From JBDTSW01 sp963782605 (lineage in GTDB: Bacteria > Actinomycetota > Thermoleophilia > Solirubrobacterales > 70-9), in NCBI GenBank assembly GCA_963782605.1, contig CAWAKK010000005.1, positions 62,001-126,000 of the forward strand: 64,000 nt of DNA, given 5' to 3'. Of this stretch, positions 9,288 to 16,422 are shown in pieces (the stretch's first letter is position 1; each line of letters starts with the position of its first letter). The notes under the pieces were generated by a model. It saw nothing but the letters and a program-made list of their open reading frames with translations. It was not told the DNA's origin and searched no databases. The position numbers and the translations under genes are program-made.

Positions 9288-10155
9288 GGGTGTCCTCGTC
9301 GCGTGGCCCTGGGCCTCGGAGCTCCTCGCGCAGCCGCTCGAGCACGTCGGGGTCCCAGTCGTGGGTGCGCAGCAAGAGGTAGCGAAGGCTCACGATTCGA
9401 GCGTACGCCTCGGCCTCCGTCTGGTTGCCGATGAGGTCGGCGTCGCGAAGCATCGCAACGACGGGCTCGAATTCCTCGGTGAACCACTCACGCGCAATCT
9501 GCTCGCGGCTCATGAACTCCCCCCGCGCCTGCATGGCGCGAAAGCCCCACGCCTCCACGCCCTCGGCGAGTCCCGCGTACCACGACCCCTGCGAAAGCGC
9601 GATCCGCGAGCGGTGCTCGCCACGCAGGGGGACGCGCTCGAGGAAGAGTCGCTCATGGCTCTTCAGGGCGAGGTCGTGGAGACGAACGTCCGCGTCGGCG
9701 CCGACCTCGGTGATGATCTCGGTCACGTGAGCCTCGATCACCTCGAGTTTCTGCGCGCGCGCGACCGAAACACGGTGGTGGCCGTCGCGCACGAAATGAA
9801 GCGAGCCGATGCGGTAGACGTCGATCGGCGGCATCGCCTCGCCGCGCCGCATGGCCTTCGCGATGCGCTCCCAGCGCTGCCTCGCGCTTCGGGACGTGGG
9901 ACGGAAGTAGCGATCGAACTCGCGCGTGCGGTCGACGGTGCCTACGATCGAGTCGAGGTCGATCGTCTTCAGGCCGAGCCTTCGCTCGCCCCGGCGTCCG
10001 AGCGCGGCGACCACTTCGTCGAACGGCAGGATCTGGTTGACGTCGTCGGGCTCGCGCCGCAGCCGGCGGGCGAGGTCGGCCGTCACCTGCCGGCGGCGAG
10101 CGCGGGAGAAGTCGGTCTGAGCGTCCGAATCCGGGAAGCCTGTGTCCATCGCCAT
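9253..10155 (-). CDS. ParB-like nuclease-domain protein of unknown function
   Basis: A 300-aa soluble protein. The stretch from about residue 100 to 145 (GEAMPPIDVYRIGSLHFVRDG, then HHRVSVARA) resembles the ParB/Srx N-terminal fold, where GHHR-like residues bind nucleotide. No ParB helix-turn-helix and no ParA neighbour are seen, so a chromosome-partitioning role is not supported. The last 150 residues are charged and helical with no recognisable motif. It is convergent with the sugar ABC ATPase (35-nt overlap) and divergent from the sugar kinase. ATG 10155 is the first start; a second in-frame ATG lies two codons later. Confidence 0.65.
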   Translation of the reverse strand: MAMDTGFPDSDAQTDFSRARRRQVTADLARRLRREPDDVNQILPFDEVVAALGRRGERRLGLKTIDLDSIVGTVDRTREFDRYFRPTSRSARQRWERIAKAMRRGEAMPPIDVYRIGSLHFVRDGHHRVSVARAQKLEVIEAHVTEIITEVGADADVRLHDLALKSHERLFLERVPLRGEHRSRIALSQGSWYAGLAEGVEAWGFRAMQARGEFMSREQIAREWFTEEFEPVVAMLRDADLIGNQTEAEAYARIVSLRYLLLRTHDWDPDVLERLREELRGPGPRDEDTLTHLMRGDLRA

Positions 10156-10197
10156 GCAGCCTAGAGCTACCCGAATCCGCCGATTCGAGCCGCCGCC

Positions 10198-11187
10198 GTG
10201 AGCGACGGCACGGGTACCGCGCGGGTTCTCTGCCTGGGCGAGGCGCTGGTGGATTTCGTCTGTCCAGAGCCCGTGGCCAACCTCGCGGACGCCAGCGAGT
10301 TCGTGCCGATGCTCGGTGGCTCACTGGCCAACGTGGCGGCTGTCGCGGCACGCTTCGGAGCCGAGGTCGCGTTCACGGGTGGTGCCGGAGACGACGACTG
10401 GGGCCGGTGGCTGCGGGAGCGCCTCGCGGATCAGGGGGTCGATGTAGACGGGTTCGTGCTGGCGCCGGGGACGAGCTCGCTCGCGTTCGTTGCGGTCTCG
10501 GCTGAGGGCGAGCCCTCGTTCGCCTTTTATGAGGCAAGTCAGCGGGCGGGCCCTCACGCCTGGAGAGCCATCGAAGCTGCACTGGACAAGGAGGCCGGGG
10601 TGTTCGTCTTCGGCAGTGACACCCTCTTCGATCCCGAGGAGCGGGAGGTGACCCTGAGGGCGGCAGGCCGCGCGCGCGATCGCGGATGGACGGTGCTCGC
10701 CGATCCGAACCTGCGGCCCGCGCGATGGACCGACCCGGGGGTGATGGAGGACGCCGTGGGGCAACTCATCGCTCGCGCCCACCTGCTCAAGTGCAACGGC
10801 GCCGAAGCGCGTAGGCTCACGGGCAGCGACGATGAGGGCGAGGCCGCGCGCGAGCTGCTCGTGCGTGGCCCCCGAGCAGTGGTCGTAACCATGGGCGCGC
10901 AAGGCGCGCTGGTCGCCAGCGGGGCTGGGCTCGCAGCTGTTCCCGCCGGCGAGACGACCGAGATCGTCGATGCGACGGGAGCGGGCGACTCTGTGACGGG
11001 GGTCCTCGCCGCCGCCCTCGCCGCGGGAGCCCCCTCGGAAGATCTCGAATCCGTGCTCATGGTCGGGATGCGCACGGCCGCCGGCGTCGTGGCGCAGTGG
11101 GGCTCCGTCGCGGGCCTGCCTGAGCCCGGCGTGGCGGAGGAGAGGCTCGTCGCGGCGATGGGGCGGCCGGGGTCCGGCGCCAGCTAG
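10198..11187 (+). CDS. PfkB-family carbohydrate kinase, fructokinase-like
   Basis: Ribokinase/PfkB-fold sugar kinase, 329 aa. The N-terminal motif LCLGEALVDFV and GGSLANVAA (di-Gly substrate region) and the C-terminal ATP/catalytic motif DATGAGDSVTG, with its Asp base, are intact. Family knowledge places such genes beside sucrose or alpha-glucoside uptake systems, where they phosphorylate the released fructose or a similar hexose. The adjacent GH13 enzyme and sugar importer fit that role. GTG start, 42 nt from the divergent ParB-like gene, so the two share a short promoter region. Confidence 0.85.
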   Translation: MSDGTGTARVLCLGEALVDFVCPEPVANLADASEFVPMLGGSLANVAAVAARFGAEVAFTGGAGDDDWGRWLRERLADQGVDVDGFVLAPGTSSLAFVAVSAEGEPSFAFYEASQRAGPHAWRAIEAALDKEAGVFVFGSDTLFDPEEREVTLRAAGRARDRGWTVLADPNLRPARWTDPGVMEDAVGQLIARAHLLKCNGAEARRLTGSDDEGEAARELLVRGPRAVVVTMGAQGALVASGAGLAAVPAGETTEIVDATGAGDSVTGVLAAALAAGAPSEDLESVLMVGMRTAAGVVAQWGSVAGLPEPGVAEERLVAAMGRPGSGAS

Positions 11188-11198
11188 ATTTGCTCGCT

Positions 11199-11566
11199 AT
11201 GGACGGCCTTGGCGCCCCTTCCTCATACCTCGCGCTCCAGGAGGGCACCGCCGTCGATCTCGAGCGACGGCGAGCAGCTCGGCGTGGTCGAGCACGTGCT
11301 GGCCGATCCCGACGCCGACATCTTCGATGGGCTCGTCCTGGACACGAGCGTGCTGCCGGGCGGGCATCGGTTCGCCGATTCAGAGCAGGTCGACGAGATC
11401 TACGAGCGCGGCGTCGTGCTCCGCGTCGACAGGGCCGCTGCGGAGCAGCCTTCCCGAGCCAAGCGAGAACCCCGCATCGATGGACTCGGGCCCGGAGGAC
11501 ACCGTGCCCGACGATCTGGGCGACAAGCTGCGCCGCGCCTGGGACGTGATCTCCGGCAAGTACTGA
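11199..11566 (+). CDS. Small PRC-barrel/DUF2171-like protein (two +1 frame interruptions)
   Basis: Reads through three frames: ATG 11199 to about GTAV, then ISSDGEQLGVVEHVLAD to about AAAEQ, then LPEPSENPASMDS to the stop. One extra base near 11256 and one near 11450 account for the shifts; correction gives 121 aa. The core (SSDGEQLGVVEHVLADPDAD, then FDGLVLD) has the short-strand pattern of PRC-barrel-like domains in which a Gly-x-hydrophobic-Gly turn precedes FDGLVL. The end DDLGDKLRRAWDVISGKY looks genuine. Function unknown. It lies 11 nt after the kinase and may be co-transcribed. Confidence 0.6.
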
Positions 11567-11623
11567 CGGAAATCCCGGCGGCGCCCTCGGTTCCGTACGG
11601 GCGTGGGTGTACAGTGGGCGCGC

Positions 11624-12373
11624 ATGGAAGCCACAACCTCGCCCAGTCCGCCACCGCCCGCCGCAAGACAGCTGACCGTTGGCGGGGTGATCGAGCGCGC
11701 CTTCGCCCTCTACCGCGCGCACGCGGGGACATTGATCCCCGCCGCGGCCGTGGTGTTCGTGGTTGCCGGGGTGATCCAAGGCTTGCTTCGCGACACCGAT
11801 AGCGCGCTCCTCAGCGTCCTCGGCTCGATCGTCTCGCTGGTCGCAAGCGCGCTCTTCACCGGGTTCGTCGTCACCCTGGTCGCCGACGTCCGCGACGGCA
11901 AGCGCGAGTTCACCGTGGGGGAGCTCTTCTCCAACGCCTCCCACGCCATCCTGCCGCTGATCGGCTTCGGGATCCTCGCCGCGATCGGAATCGGAATCGG
12001 GTTCATCCTGCTGATCATCCCCGGCCTCTACCTGCTGACGATCTGGTCGGTGGGCTCGCCGGCGATCGTCGTCGAGCGAACCGGCGTGTTCGAGGCGTTC
12101 GGGCGCTCCCACGAGCTCGTCAAGGGGAACGGCTGGACGGTCTTCGGAGCGATCGTGACCGTCTTTCTGATCCTGCTCGTGCTCGGGATTGCGGCGGCCG
12201 CCATCGGCTTCGCGATCCAGGGCGTCGCGCTCGCTGCGGTATTCGCCGTGATCTTCAACGTCTTCGTTGCGCCGCTCGTCTCCTTGGTCGCGAGCGTGCT
12301 CTTCTTCGAGCTCGGCGGCGGCGGGGCTCCGGCCTCGGCGACGCCCCCGCCGGCCCCGGCGCCTGCCGCCTGA
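11624..12373 (+). CDS. Multi-pass membrane protein of the glycerophosphoryl diester phosphodiesterase membrane-domain type
   Basis: Hydrophobic protein of 249 aa with about five or six membrane segments (main ones near residues 35-55, 65-90, 115-140, 165-205 and 210-230), separated by short charged loops. Its N-terminus is Pro/Ala-rich and the C-terminus ends in a Pro-Ala tail. The pattern FALYRAHAGTLI and SHELVKGNGWTVFG is typical of actinobacterial membrane proteins related to the GdpP-membrane/DUF7847 group, none with an assigned reaction. ATG 11624 is preferred over an in-frame GTG seven codons earlier. Nothing in the context reveals a function. Confidence 0.65.
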   Translation: MEATTSPSPPPPAARQLTVGGVIERAFALYRAHAGTLIPAAAVVFVVAGVIQGLLRDTDSALLSVLGSIVSLVASALFTGFVVTLVADVRDGKREFTVGELFSNASHAILPLIGFGILAAIGIGIGFILLIIPGLYLLTIWSVGSPAIVVERTGVFEAFGRSHELVKGNGWTVFGAIVTVFLILLVLGIAAAAIGFAIQGVALAAVFAVIFNVFVAPLVSLVASVLFFELGGGGAPASATPPPAPAPAA

Positions 12374-12430
12374 TCTCGCGCGGCGGCTGAGCTTCGAGGA
12401 CCGCCAAGATGACACGCCGGTTGCGGGGCG

Positions 12431-13357
12431 CTAGGGTGCCACGGCGCTCGCAGCCTCGAGCGCGGCGCCGTAGAGGATGTCGTGCTCGGAGACCTCGATC
12501 TCCGAGAGGCCGAAGGCGCGCATCGCCTGAATCAGGATGACGACGCCCGCCACGATCGTCGGCGCACGGTCGGGATGCAGGCCGGCCACCTCGAGCCGCT
12601 CGGCGAGCGGCATCGCGGCCAGCCGCGAGAGCATCCGCTGGATCGTTGCCAGACCAAGGCGATGGCCTTGCACGGCCTCGGGGTCATAGGGATCGAGGGC
12701 GAGATCGATGGCGGCGAGCGAGGTCGGGGTCCCGGCCACGGCGATCCCGTCGCGGGCCCGCGCGATCGCTTCACCCTTGAGCTCCGCGTCGATCAGAGCA
12801 TGCACGTCGGCGGCGAGGGTCTCGAGCTCCTGCGCCGTGGGCGGGTCATCGGGCAGGTGGCGCTCGGTGTGGCGGACCGTGCCCGCCTGAAGCGACGTGC
12901 GCCAGGCGATCTGCGAGCCCGAGCCGAGGATCAGCTCCGTGCTGCCGCCGCCGATGTCGATCACGAGGGTGCGGTCGGTGCCGTTCGGCCGCCCCGCGCA
13001 GGCGCCGAGGTAGGTGAGCCTCGCCTCCTCCGCGCCATCGAGGATCGAGGCGGCGAGGGCGAAACGCTCCCGCAGCTCGGCCTGGAAGGCAGCTCCGTTT
13101 GAGGCGTCGCGCACGGCCGAGGTCGCGATCGCGATGACGCGCTCCGGTTCGAGCTCCTCATACAGGGAGATGTAGTCGGCGACGGTCGCGCAGACGTCCT
13201 CGATTGCCTCGACCGCGAGCGCGCCAGACGTGTCGACGCCACGCCCGAGCCTGGTCACGGTCGAGCGCCGCTCGAGTTCGGCGAGAGTCCCGTCTCGAAC
13301 ATCCCCGACCAGCAGCCGCGTCGAGTTCGTCCCCATGTCGATCACGGCTACGCGCAT
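12431..13357 (-). CDS. ppx: Ppx/GppA family exopolyphosphatase
   Basis: Sugar-kinase/Hsp70-fold phosphatase, 308 aa. The N-terminal phosphate-binding loop VIDMGTNSTRLLV and the second loop VIDIGGGSTELI are intact, as is the Glu-containing region ATSAVRDASNG. Short actinobacterial members of this family hydrolyse polyphosphate or pppGpp; which one cannot be decided here. The frame is open 75 nt further upstream, but ATG 13357 (MRVAVIDMG) matches the family N-terminus. It is convergent with the membrane protein at 11624, 57 nt apart, and divergent from the tRNA gene. Confidence 0.9.
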   Translation of the reverse strand: MRVAVIDMGTNSTRLLVGDVRDGTLAELERRSTVTRLGRGVDTSGALAVEAIEDVCATVADYISLYEELEPERVIAIATSAVRDASNGAAFQAELRERFALAASILDGAEEARLTYLGACAGRPNGTDRTLVIDIGGGSTELILGSGSQIAWRTSLQAGTVRHTERHLPDDPPTAQELETLAADVHALIDAELKGEAIARARDGIAVAGTPTSLAAIDLALDPYDPEAVQGHRLGLATIQRMLSRLAAMPLAERLEVAGLHPDRAPTIVAGVVILIQAMRAFGLSEIEVSEHDILYGAALEAASAVAP

Positions 13358-13467
13358 GCGCGATGCACCTCTGCACTCCCCGATGGCACGGCGGCAGGGT
13401 AGCGGTGCCCCCGTGCGGGCCCCTGCGCCCACCGGATCCCCGCACCGTTGCTACATTTGACCCACGC

Positions 13468-13541
13468 CGCGGGGTGGAGCAGTCAGGTAGCTCGCCGGGC
13501 TCATAACCCGGAGGTCGCAGGTTCAAATCCTGCCCCCGCTA
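13468..13541 (+). tRNA. Initiator tRNA-fMet (CAT)
   Basis: A 74-nt cloverleaf with acceptor 5' strand CGCGGGG, D-arm containing GGTAGCTC, anticodon arm CCGGG-CTCATAA-CCCGG and T-arm GCAGG-TTCAAAT-CCTGC. The anticodon is CAT. Three consecutive G:C pairs in the anticodon stem and an unpaired first base (C1 opposite T72) are the hallmarks of the initiator rather than elongator Met tRNA. CCA is not encoded. Confidence 0.96.
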
Positions 13542-13546
13542 CTCAC

Positions 13547-13572
13547 GAAAGGCCCGCTAGAGCGGGCCTTTC
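13547..13572 (+). terminator. Strong hairpin terminator after tRNA-fMet
   Basis: Perfect 12-bp stem GAAAGGCCCGCT / AGCGGGCCTTTC with a 2-nt loop, beginning 5 nt after the tRNA. The 3' arm carries CTTTC in place of a long T tract, giving a GC-rich intrinsic-type terminator. Confidence 0.85.
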
Positions 13573-13613
13573 GCGCTGGAGAGTTTGTCCCGCTGTGCGG
13601 CAGCAGGCATCAA

Positions 13614-13757
13614 TTGCGAGTTTTCGGTCCGCGATGGGGGCGTTCGATCGGAGAGGAGTCTGGACTGGATGGGCTGCCGGCTCGCGCATCGAACGACGTT
13701 GACGAGCTGGACGAAGATGGCGACGGCATTGCCTGCGTCTCGCTCCCTTCGGAATAG
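13614..13757 (+). pseudogene. Possible remnant of an excalibur (calcium-binding) domain
   Basis: The frame ends with DVDELDEDGDGIACVSLPSE before TAG. This resembles the C-terminal DxDxDGxGC end of excalibur domains found in secreted actinobacterial proteins. Only the last 20 residues or so look family-like; no start codon with a ribosome site and no signal peptide are present upstream. The rest of the 264-nt gap between the tRNA terminator and the XRE gene shows nothing recognisable. Could be a chance match. Confidence 0.3.
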
Positions 13758-13836
13758 GCTTGCGCTACTCGCGCTGCGACGTCTCGAGCTGACTATTCGC
13801 CCGCCGCCTCTGGGCGGGCGAGCGCGCCGCGCCGCC

Positions 13837-14157
13837 CTAGATCTGAAGCCGCTTAAGCGCGGCCCGAATCTGCTCCTGGCTCTCCTCGTCTAAGACCGGA
13901 TCGTGCTCGAGCCAGAGGACGAAGGCGTGAAGCCAAAGCAGCCGCACGTCCATCTCGAGCTCGCTCGCGTAGGCCATCAAGACCTCCTCCGGCTGCCGCG
14001 GCCAGGCGCTGCCGTCCTCAAAGCGCGCGATCGTCGCCTGGTTTACCTCGATCGCCGCCGCGATCTTGACCTGAACCACGCTTCGGTCCTCTCGCGCCTG
14101 GCGACAGGCGCGCCCCAGCCACGGCAGCAAGGGACGCGCAACCTCCTCGGCCTTCAT
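13837..14157 (-). CDS. XRE-type helix-turn-helix protein
   Basis: A 106-aa protein with a helix-turn-helix at about residues 28-65 (VKIAAAIEVNQATIARFEDG) followed by a helical C-terminus without an effector motif. Such compact XRE proteins act as DNA-binding regulators. It is divergently oriented to the zinc-ribbon gene at 14292 across a conspicuously A/T-rich interval, its most likely site of action. The ATG at 14157 is the only good start. Base composition here is less GC-biased than in the flanking housekeeping genes, hinting at acquired DNA. Confidence 0.75.
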   Translation of the reverse strand: MKAEEVARPLLPWLGRACRQAREDRSVVQVKIAAAIEVNQATIARFEDGSAWPRQPEEVLMAYASELEMDVRLLWLHAFVLWLEHDPVLDEESQEQIRAALKRLQI

Positions 14158-14291
14158 GCCACAGCTCTATCCGAGCGGCGCGGCATGACCTTTGGAAGCT
14201 GGAGATTCGCGGCTCATATGCACAGCGTATCATCGTCCTGGTTATATGCATCTTCTTGACAACTTACAATCAATATGATACAACGTCGAAT
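14158..14291. promoter_or_regulatory. A/T-rich divergent promoter region between XRE and zinc-ribbon genes
   Basis: The most A/T-rich stretch in the window lies at about 14215-14295. It contains GTATCAT (14227-14233) and its reverse complement ATGATAC about 48 nt later, plus a TTGACA hexamer at 14256-14261. The best TATGAT (14274-14279) is only 12 nt from TTGACA, too close for a standard promoter, so no exact promoter is assigned. The separated inverted repeat may bind the adjacent XRE protein. Confidence 0.4.
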
Positions 14292-14610
14292 ATGAGAGCG
14301 GTGACGAAGCAAGCATCCAGGGAGACGCTCTCGTCCGATTGGAATCGGGAAGACTGCCGAGCCATCTTCTACGGCAACGAGCTACCCGACTCCCCCTGGC
14401 ACTTCGCGGACGAATGTGATCTTGAGTTCTCCGGTTCACGACTACCCCACCTACGAGGAGATTGAGGGCGGGGCTGTGACCTGCCGAGCCTGCCACGGAC
14501 GCGGGAAGGTGCTCGATGTGGCGATGGTCCGCAAGCGGGGCCGGCGCAAGCTCGTCACGGTTGAGTACCGCTGTCCCAATCCAGCCTGCGATGCGCGGAG
14601 GCGGGCGTGA
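14292..14610 (+). CDS. Small zinc-ribbon protein (one probable +1 frame interruption)
   Basis: Two short open stretches, 14292-14465 and 14416-14610, overlap out of frame. A single extra base near 14431 (TTCTCCGGTTCAC for TTCTCGGTTCAC) would join them as one 105-aa protein, with the junction reading CDLEFSVHDYPTYEEIEGG. The C-terminal half has a DnaJ-like zinc motif CRACHGRGK followed by CPNPAC, a four-Cys zinc site with a basic insert. No enzyme motif is seen. If not joined, the second piece could start at GTG 14416 as a 64-aa zinc ribbon. It is divergent from the XRE gene and followed by a secreted protein. Confidence 0.5.
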
Positions 14611-14732
14611 ACCGCTGCCCCTTTCGAGCCGCCGAGCCGGACCTAGGACTGCGGTTTCCCCTTGCGCCGGACTCCGTGCTCCGGCTAGGCTCGCGCCCAG
14701 TTAGGTTGAGCCAAAACGGCCAAGGGGGGATG

Positions 14733-15071
14733 ATGAAGTTCGTTGTTGGGGCAACCGCCACGCTGTTGGCGATGCTTTGCGTCTGGATGCCGGTGCAGGC
14801 GACCGCGGCACCGCCTGACCATGGATGGGAACGGCACTGCGGGTCGCAGAACGCCCCCGGCTACGGGTGGTACAACGTCCGCGCCTACAACACGAGGTGC
14901 AATGTCGCGCGGCAAAGGGTGGCCCAGCACTACAAGGAACACCCCCGGGACTACCACTTCAACGGCTGGGATTGCGATCGAGATCAGACCGGCTACGAGA
15001 CTTCGCGCGTGGACTGCATTCGGATGCACAGCGGGCAGCACCAGCATGTCCGCTTCGAGTTCGGAGCCTAG
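14733..15071 (+). CDS. Small secreted protein of unknown function
   Basis: A 112-aa protein with a clear Sec signal peptide (MKFVVGATATLLAMLCVWM, cleavage predicted near ATA-AP). The mature part is about 85 residues, rich in His, Tyr, Arg and Asp, with four cysteines (HCGSQN, TRCNVAR, WDCDRD, VDCIRM) that may form two disulfides. No family was recognised. The second of two tandem ATGs is preferred because of its spacing from AAGGGGGG. The gene is an isolated unit between the zinc-ribbon gene and the SnoaL-like gene. Confidence 0.65.
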   Translation: MKFVVGATATLLAMLCVWMPVQATAAPPDHGWERHCGSQNAPGYGWYNVRAYNTRCNVARQRVAQHYKEHPRDYHFNGWDCDRDQTGYETSRVDCIRMHSGQHQHVRFEFGA

Positions 15072-15208
15072 GTCCAAATGAGTAGACGACACGCCATCTC
15101 CGCCGTCGCCCCTGTTCTGCATCCCTAAAGGGGCGCCGGGGCCCAGGTCCAAGGAACAGGCCGGCCCCGGGTTGGCCCCCACGCCACCTGGGCGGATAAT
15201 GCGGGACG

Positions 15209-15607
15209 ATGTCGCAGGAGAATGTTGAGAGGCTCAGGCGTGCGTGGGAAGCGGCCCCGGAGAATCCGGAGCCCTTCTTCGCCCTCTTCGACGAAAACGT
15301 CGAATGGGACATGACGAGCGGACCATTCCCGGCACAAGAGAAGACCTACGGTCCCGCGTCCGTGCGAGAGTTCTTCCGCACCTGGGCCGGGACCTTCGAT
15401 GATTGGGCCTATGAGGCGGAAGAGATAATCGATGCCGATCCCTCCGTTCTCGTGTACATGCGACAGTGGGGGCGAGGAAAAGGCAGCGGCGTCCCCGTTG
15501 AGAACCGCTTCTTCCAGGTGTGGACATTCGAGAACGGCAAGGTGATCCGCTACCGCGGATTCACGGACCGAGCCGAAGCCCTCGAAGCCGCCGGGCTGCG
15601 CGAGTAG
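15209..15607 (+). CDS. SnoaL/NTF2-like domain protein
   Basis: A 132-aa protein with the cone-shaped alpha+beta SnoaL/NTF2 pattern: N-terminal helix MSQENVERLRRAWEA, then FDENVEWD, a central helix, and the C-terminal strands VWTFENGKVIRYRGFTDRAEAL. This is a very common actinobacterial type (start MSQENVE) usually without a known ligand. ATG start with GCAGGAG nearby. About 140 nt of preceding sequence contains GATAAT at 15194 as a possible -10 element. Confidence 0.8.
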   Translation: MSQENVERLRRAWEAAPENPEPFFALFDENVEWDMTSGPFPAQEKTYGPASVREFFRTWAGTFDDWAYEAEEIIDADPSVLVYMRQWGRGKGSGVPVENRFFQVWTFENGKVIRYRGFTDRAEALEAAGLRE

Positions 15608-15657
15608 GCGCTTAGGACAAGAGCGGTAGTTCTTCAATCATGCCGCCAGGCGCACGC

Positions 15658-15694
15658 GCTCGACTATCCGTGGGTGATAGCGAGAAGGGAATCG
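15658..15694. repeat. Dispersed short repeat, copy 1
   Basis: A 37-nt sequence beginning GCTCGACTAT and ending GAATCG that matches 30 of 37 positions with 16357-16393. It lies in the 309-nt gap between the SnoaL-like gene and the cold-shock gene, which otherwise holds only the cold-shock leader and a short CACACG/CGTGTG hairpin (15721-15739). Confidence 0.6.
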
Positions 15695-15916
15695 ACCCGG
15701 GTAGACATCTGCCGCTGCGACACACGACTCAGGCGTGTGACTTCCACTCTTCGCGCGGAGCAGAAACGCTTGAGCGGCGCATCCGCTCGCAGAGCAGGGG
15801 CTAGACTGAGCCTTCGGGTCGGGCGTTCGTTCGACCGAAGTAGTGTCCAGCGTTTTCGCAGTCGTTGCCTCCGGCACCCTCCGCATGCGCAGTGCACCAA
15901 CGGAGGGAACCGAGAG

Positions 15917-16120
15917 ATGGCCACAGGAACAGTCAAGTGGTTCAACGACGACAAGGGCTTTGGATTCATCACGCCGGACGATTCCGGCAAGGACCTGTTC
16001 GTGCATCACAGCGCGATACAGGGCAGCGGCTTCAGCACACTGGTTGAGGGCGCGAAGGTGAGCTACGACGCCGAGCAGGGCGATAAGGGCCCGGCGGCCG
16101 CGAACGTCCAGGCCCTCTAA
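15917..16120 (+). CDS. cspA: Cold-shock protein (CspA family)
   Basis: A 67-aa OB-fold single-stranded nucleic-acid-binding protein with intact RNP motifs: GTVKWFNDDKGFGFI (RNP1) and DLFVHHSAI (RNP2). Acts as an RNA chaperone. ATG preceded by GGAGGGA. The upstream 300 nt lacks another gene and may include a long 5' leader as is usual for cold-shock genes. A 47-aa basic protein follows 12 nt downstream and is probably co-translated. Confidence 0.93.
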   Translation: MATGTVKWFNDDKGFGFITPDDSGKDLFVHHSAIQGSGFSTLVEGAKVSYDAEQGDKGPAAANVQAL

Positions 16121-16132
16121 GGAGAGCGGCAC

Positions 16133-16276
16133 ATGGCCTCAGGCAGCAAGCGCAAGACCACGATGGCGAAGCTCAACCGTGAACGCAAGCTTCTTGAGCG
16201 TCGGCAAGAAAAGCAGGCCAAGAAGGCTGCACGGAAGCAGGTGGCCGCAGACGCCCGGGCCGGCGCGTCTAGCTAA
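16133..16276 (+). CDS. Very small basic protein downstream of the cold-shock gene
   Basis: A 47-aa, Lys/Arg/Gln-rich, probably fully helical protein (MASGSKRKTTMAKLNRERK, then LLERRQEKQAKKAARKQ). ATG with GGAGAG at 16121-16126, 12 nt after the csp stop. Similar tiny Lys/Arg-rich proteins beginning MAKSNREK occur beside cold-shock genes in other bacteria, and an RNA-related role is a reasonable inference. No known catalytic motif. Easily missed because of its length. Confidence 0.7.
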   Translation: MASGSKRKTTMAKLNRERKLLERRQEKQAKKAARKQVAADARAGASS

Positions 16277-16356
16277 CTCGGCAACGTCCGGTAGTCCCAC
16301 TTCGCTTCGCGCCCTGGCGTAGAAGCGATGCTCATGCTCACGTCCTCAGGCGTATA

Positions 16357-16393
16357 GCTCGACTATTCCCGGGTGGTAGCGAGAGACGAATCG
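16357..16393. repeat. Dispersed short repeat, copy 2
   Basis: Matches copy 1 (15658-15694) at 30 of 37 positions. Its right part also matches 33102-33127 (AGCGAGANACGAATNGGG and following). Read on the minus strand, copies 1 and 2 both encode an SRYHP-[RG]-IVE peptide, and two of the seven differences are synonymous. It sits in the 146-nt gap after the 47-aa gene. Confidence 0.6.
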
Positions 16394-16422
16394 GGCCCCC
16401 GCTATTTCCCTCACTACCCTGC

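Noticed and set aside
14256..14279. TTGACA...TATGAT promoter
   Set aside because: Spacer is 12 nt, outside the normal 16-18 nt range; only the A/T-rich region is reported.
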